The position numbers and the translations under genes were made by a program. From CAVSWN01 sp046728115 (lineage in GTDB: Bacteria > Acidobacteriota > Vicinamibacteria > Vicinamibacterales > CAVVIG01): a DNA stretch of 64,000 nt. Each line of letters begins with the position of its first letter. Positions within the stretch are counted from its first letter, which is position 1. Under the pieces are notes generated by a model. That model ran no database searches. It was given only the letters and a program-made list of their open reading frames with translations, and was not told the DNA's origin. Below, piece by piece: positions 62,140 through 64,000 of this stretch. The stretch is from assembly GCA_046728115.1 (NCBI GenBank), contig JBKPDW010000172.1:3085-67084 (forward strand). Direction: 5' to 3'.

Positions 62140-63315
62140 ATGATGACAGCCACGACCCAGCGTGAAGAGTCTACTGCAACGGCGCGTGATCGACTGCTGA
62201 TGGCGATCGAACTTGGTCGACGGGAATGGAAGGTGGGCGTCACGACGCAGCGCGGGCAGCGCATCCGCCGCCGCACACTCCCGGCCGACGCCTGGGAGTG
62301 TCTGCCGCAGGAAATGGCGGCCGCCAGGAAGCGCCTGGATCTGCCCGCCGATGCGCCCGTCACGAGCTGCGACGAGGCAGGACGGGATGGGTTCTGGATC
62401 CACCGGTATCTCACGGGCTTGGGCGTCGAGAATCTCGTCGTGGACTCGTCGAGCCTTGAAGTGGACCGCCGCGCTCGACGAGCCAAGACGGAGGCCATCG
62501 ATCTCGCGAAGCTGCTCTCAATGCTCCGCCGCCATCGCAGCGGCGAGAAGCGGGTCTGGCGGGTCGTGCACATCCCGAGTGAACAGGACGACGCGCGGCG
62601 GCAGCCGCATCGGGAGCTCTGGACGTTGAAGCGCGATCGGACGCGCGTGACCAATCGCCTCGCCGGCTTGCTCGCCACCGTGGGCGTCTATGTCACGGGG
62701 AACGCGAAGCTCCCCATGCGTCTCGACGGCTTGAGGCAGTGGAACGGGGAGCCCCGCTCGGCGACGCTGCGAGCCCGTGTGGCGCGCGAGTCGGACAACG
62801 TCACGCTCTTGACCACGCAGATCCAGGTGCTCGAACGTGCGCGTCGGCTCGAGCTGCGCGAGCACGCCGATGCGGTGGTGGCGCGGGTCCGCCACCTGTT
62901 ACAACTGCGCGGGATCGGCGAGCAGACAGCGTGGCTCTTCGTGACAGAGCTCTTCGCGTGGCGGCAGTTCCGCAATCGCCGCGAAGTCGGCGGGATGACT
63001 GGCATGGTCGGGACGCCGTACCGGAGTGGGCTCCTCAATCGTGAACAAGGGATCAGCAAGGCCGGCAATACACGTGTCCGTTCGATGGCGATCCAGATTG
63101 CCTGGAGCTGGCTGATCGACAACCGACACAGCGCGTTGACGCCGTGGTACACGGAGCGGTTCGCCCGCGGCGGGCCGGTGGCTCGGAAAATCGGGATCGT
63201 CGCCGTCGCTCGGCGCTTGGTGATCGATCTCTGGCGCGACCTCGACGCGGGCGTCATCCCCCAGGGCGCGGTCTTCAAGGATCACGCGGTCGCGACGAAT
63301 GCCACTGGGGGATGA
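62140..63315 (+). CDS. IS110/IS1111-family transposase (recombinase)
   Basis: A 391-aa DEDD-type recombinase. The N-terminal RuvC-like half has LMAIELGRREWKVGVTT (Glu for the usual first Asp), SCDEAGRDGFWIHRYL and RRAKTEAIDLAKLLSM. The C-terminal Tnp domain has LRGIGEQTAWLFVTEL and SKAGNTRVRSMAIQIAW (candidate catalytic Ser). It cuts and joins DNA guided by an element-encoded RNA in studied family members. AAGGAG precedes tandem ATGs at 62140 and 62143. The reading frame is intact. Confidence 0.88.
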   Translation: MMTATTQREESTATARDRLLMAIELGRREWKVGVTTQRGQRIRRRTLPADAWECLPQEMAAARKRLDLPADAPVTSCDEAGRDGFWIHRYLTGLGVENLVVDSSSLEVDRRARRAKTEAIDLAKLLSMLRRHRSGEKRVWRVVHIPSEQDDARRQPHRELWTLKRDRTRVTNRLAGLLATVGVYVTGNAKLPMRLDGLRQWNGEPRSATLRARVARESDNVTLLTTQIQVLERARRLELREHADAVVARVRHLLQLRGIGEQTAWLFVTELFAWRQFRNRREVGGMTGMVGTPYRSGLLNREQGISKAGNTRVRSMAIQIAWSWLIDNRHSALTPWYTERFARGGPVARKIGIVAVARRLVIDLWRDLDAGVIPQGAVFKDHAVATNATGG

Positions 63316-63740
63316 GCGAGTAAACACAGCGATTGATCGGCCGGTTTGAGTGTATAGCGCCAGGACGATCGAGGACCCTGGCGACGCAAGCTGGTGCGAA
63401 CGACCCGGTGACGTATGCGGGTCTTTGACAGGACCGTCGGTTAGATGGGGCTCGTTCGCGTCAGGCTGCTCGGCGCTACGGAGCGCATAGGTTATGTGGT
63501 GACCAGTCTGGTGAGGCTGGCACGAATAGGAGTTGGTCGTGGCCTGAGTGAGGCCACGCTGACGCGCAGCCGCCAGCTCGAGACGGTGTTCACCCGGCGC
63601 CCGCACGCCGGCGCGGACACTATCGACACTCTGAATATGGCGGCCGCCTACGCGGGCCCGGCTTTTGGCGGGGGCCCGCTTCGGCGGCGCTACTGGAGGT
63701 GTGTTTATCGATTTCCCAAACTGCGGGGGACTTGACAGCG
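63316..63740 (+). ncRNA. Candidate guide (bridge) RNA region of the IS110/IS1111 element
   Basis: A stretch of about 425 bp after the recombinase stop has no convincing gene but is rich in hairpins: CGTGGCCT-GAGTG-AGGCCACG (63538-63558) and GCGGGCCC...GGGCCCGC (63652-63679). In IS1111-type elements the RNA lies downstream of the recombinase gene. I cannot fix its ends or the element's right terminus. Confidence 0.35.
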
Positions 63741-63810
63741 AGGGCCCTCATAGGAGCATAACGCGCGTTCTAAGTCCCTCCCCCCATTACACAGACCGCG
63801 TCCTGAGGCG

Positions 63811-64000
63811 TCACGGGATCGTGACGTTTTCGTTGAGGTCGGTCCATTCCTTCGTCTGGACAGGCGTACCGTCGCGCTCGATCACCCCTCTGAACCTGAC
63901 CTGCATGGTGACAAGGTCGCCACTCCGCAATCCCTGGACCGTGACCTTCGGAAAATCCTCTCCGCGATAACGGCACCCTCTCGCCTGATCGGTGACATTC
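63811..64000 (-). CDS. C-terminal end of an unrecognised gene
   Basis: Sixty-two residues are visible before the window edge: NVTDQARGCRYRGEDF, then VTVQGLRSGDLVTMQVRFRG, and ending EWTDLNENVTIP. The pattern of alternating strands suggests a beta-sandwich (fibronectin- or Ig-like) domain of an exported protein. The family is not recognisable from this fragment. Base use is like the rest of the window. Confidence 0.6.
   Translation of the reverse strand, partial: NVTDQARGCRYRGEDFPKVTVQGLRSGDLVTMQVRFRGVIERDGTPVQTKEWTDLNENVTIP

Overview
The window is high-GC DNA from a diderm bacterium, most likely an Acidobacteriota member of the Vicinamibacter type. This is an inference from gene content: an Oar-like TonB-dependent receptor with an N-terminal carboxypeptidase-regulatory domain, Tat-exported sugar oxidoreductases and TIM-barrel isomerases, cytochrome c / PQQ dehydrogenases, and intergenic spacers filled with short degenerate words. 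No rRNA or tRNA gene was seen.

Layout. 0-10 kb: the 5' part of galU, then periplasmic sugar/alcohol oxidation genes (Gfo/Idh oxidoreductase, xylose-isomerase-like proteins, a cytochrome-PQQ fusion dehydrogenase, a second PQQ dehydrogenase coupled to a di-haem cytochrome, a cupin). 10-21.5 kb: a uronate/pectin-type catabolic cluster on the minus strand (kdgF, kduD, kdgK, a GH88-like hydrolase, an SDR), an exported putative polysaccharide-active protein, an outer-membrane receptor and a ROK regulator. 21.5-27 kb: housekeeping and small stress-type genes, including a reductase, a guanylate-kinase-like protein with a membrane partner, and an ArsR/SRPBCC pair.

27-60.4 kb: an extracellular contractile injection system (eCIS, phage-tail-like particle) read almost entirely as one tightly overlapping minus-strand operon. 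From its promoter end it encodes a winged-helix-like protein, sheath, tube, zinc-ribbon protein, proline-rich linker, DUF4255 terminator, AAA+ ATPase, two small proteins, CIS tube-like protein, LysM protein, gpD-like hub, gp5/V spike, PAAR-like tip, gp25, two baseplate-J proteins, gpI-like protein, a 1245-aa DUF6519/beta-propeller/beta-helix fibre and a 1315-aa glycosyltransferase-lectin-methyltransferase fusion. A sigma-54-type promoter (60330-60344) precedes the first gene, and a sigma-54 activator gene lies at the far end (27209). Between them, at 28.3-33.4 kb, sits a partly ruined second cassette. It holds an intact DUF4157 effector surrounded by genes with frameshifts, an in-frame stop, truncations and an IS3 remnant. 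The lesions are confined to this segment, so they look like real decay and not a poor assembly.

60.6-64 kb: an IS4-type element with a broken transposase, an IS110/IS1111-type recombinase followed by a structured non-coding stretch that may hold its guide (bridge) RNA, and the 3' end of an unrecognised gene.
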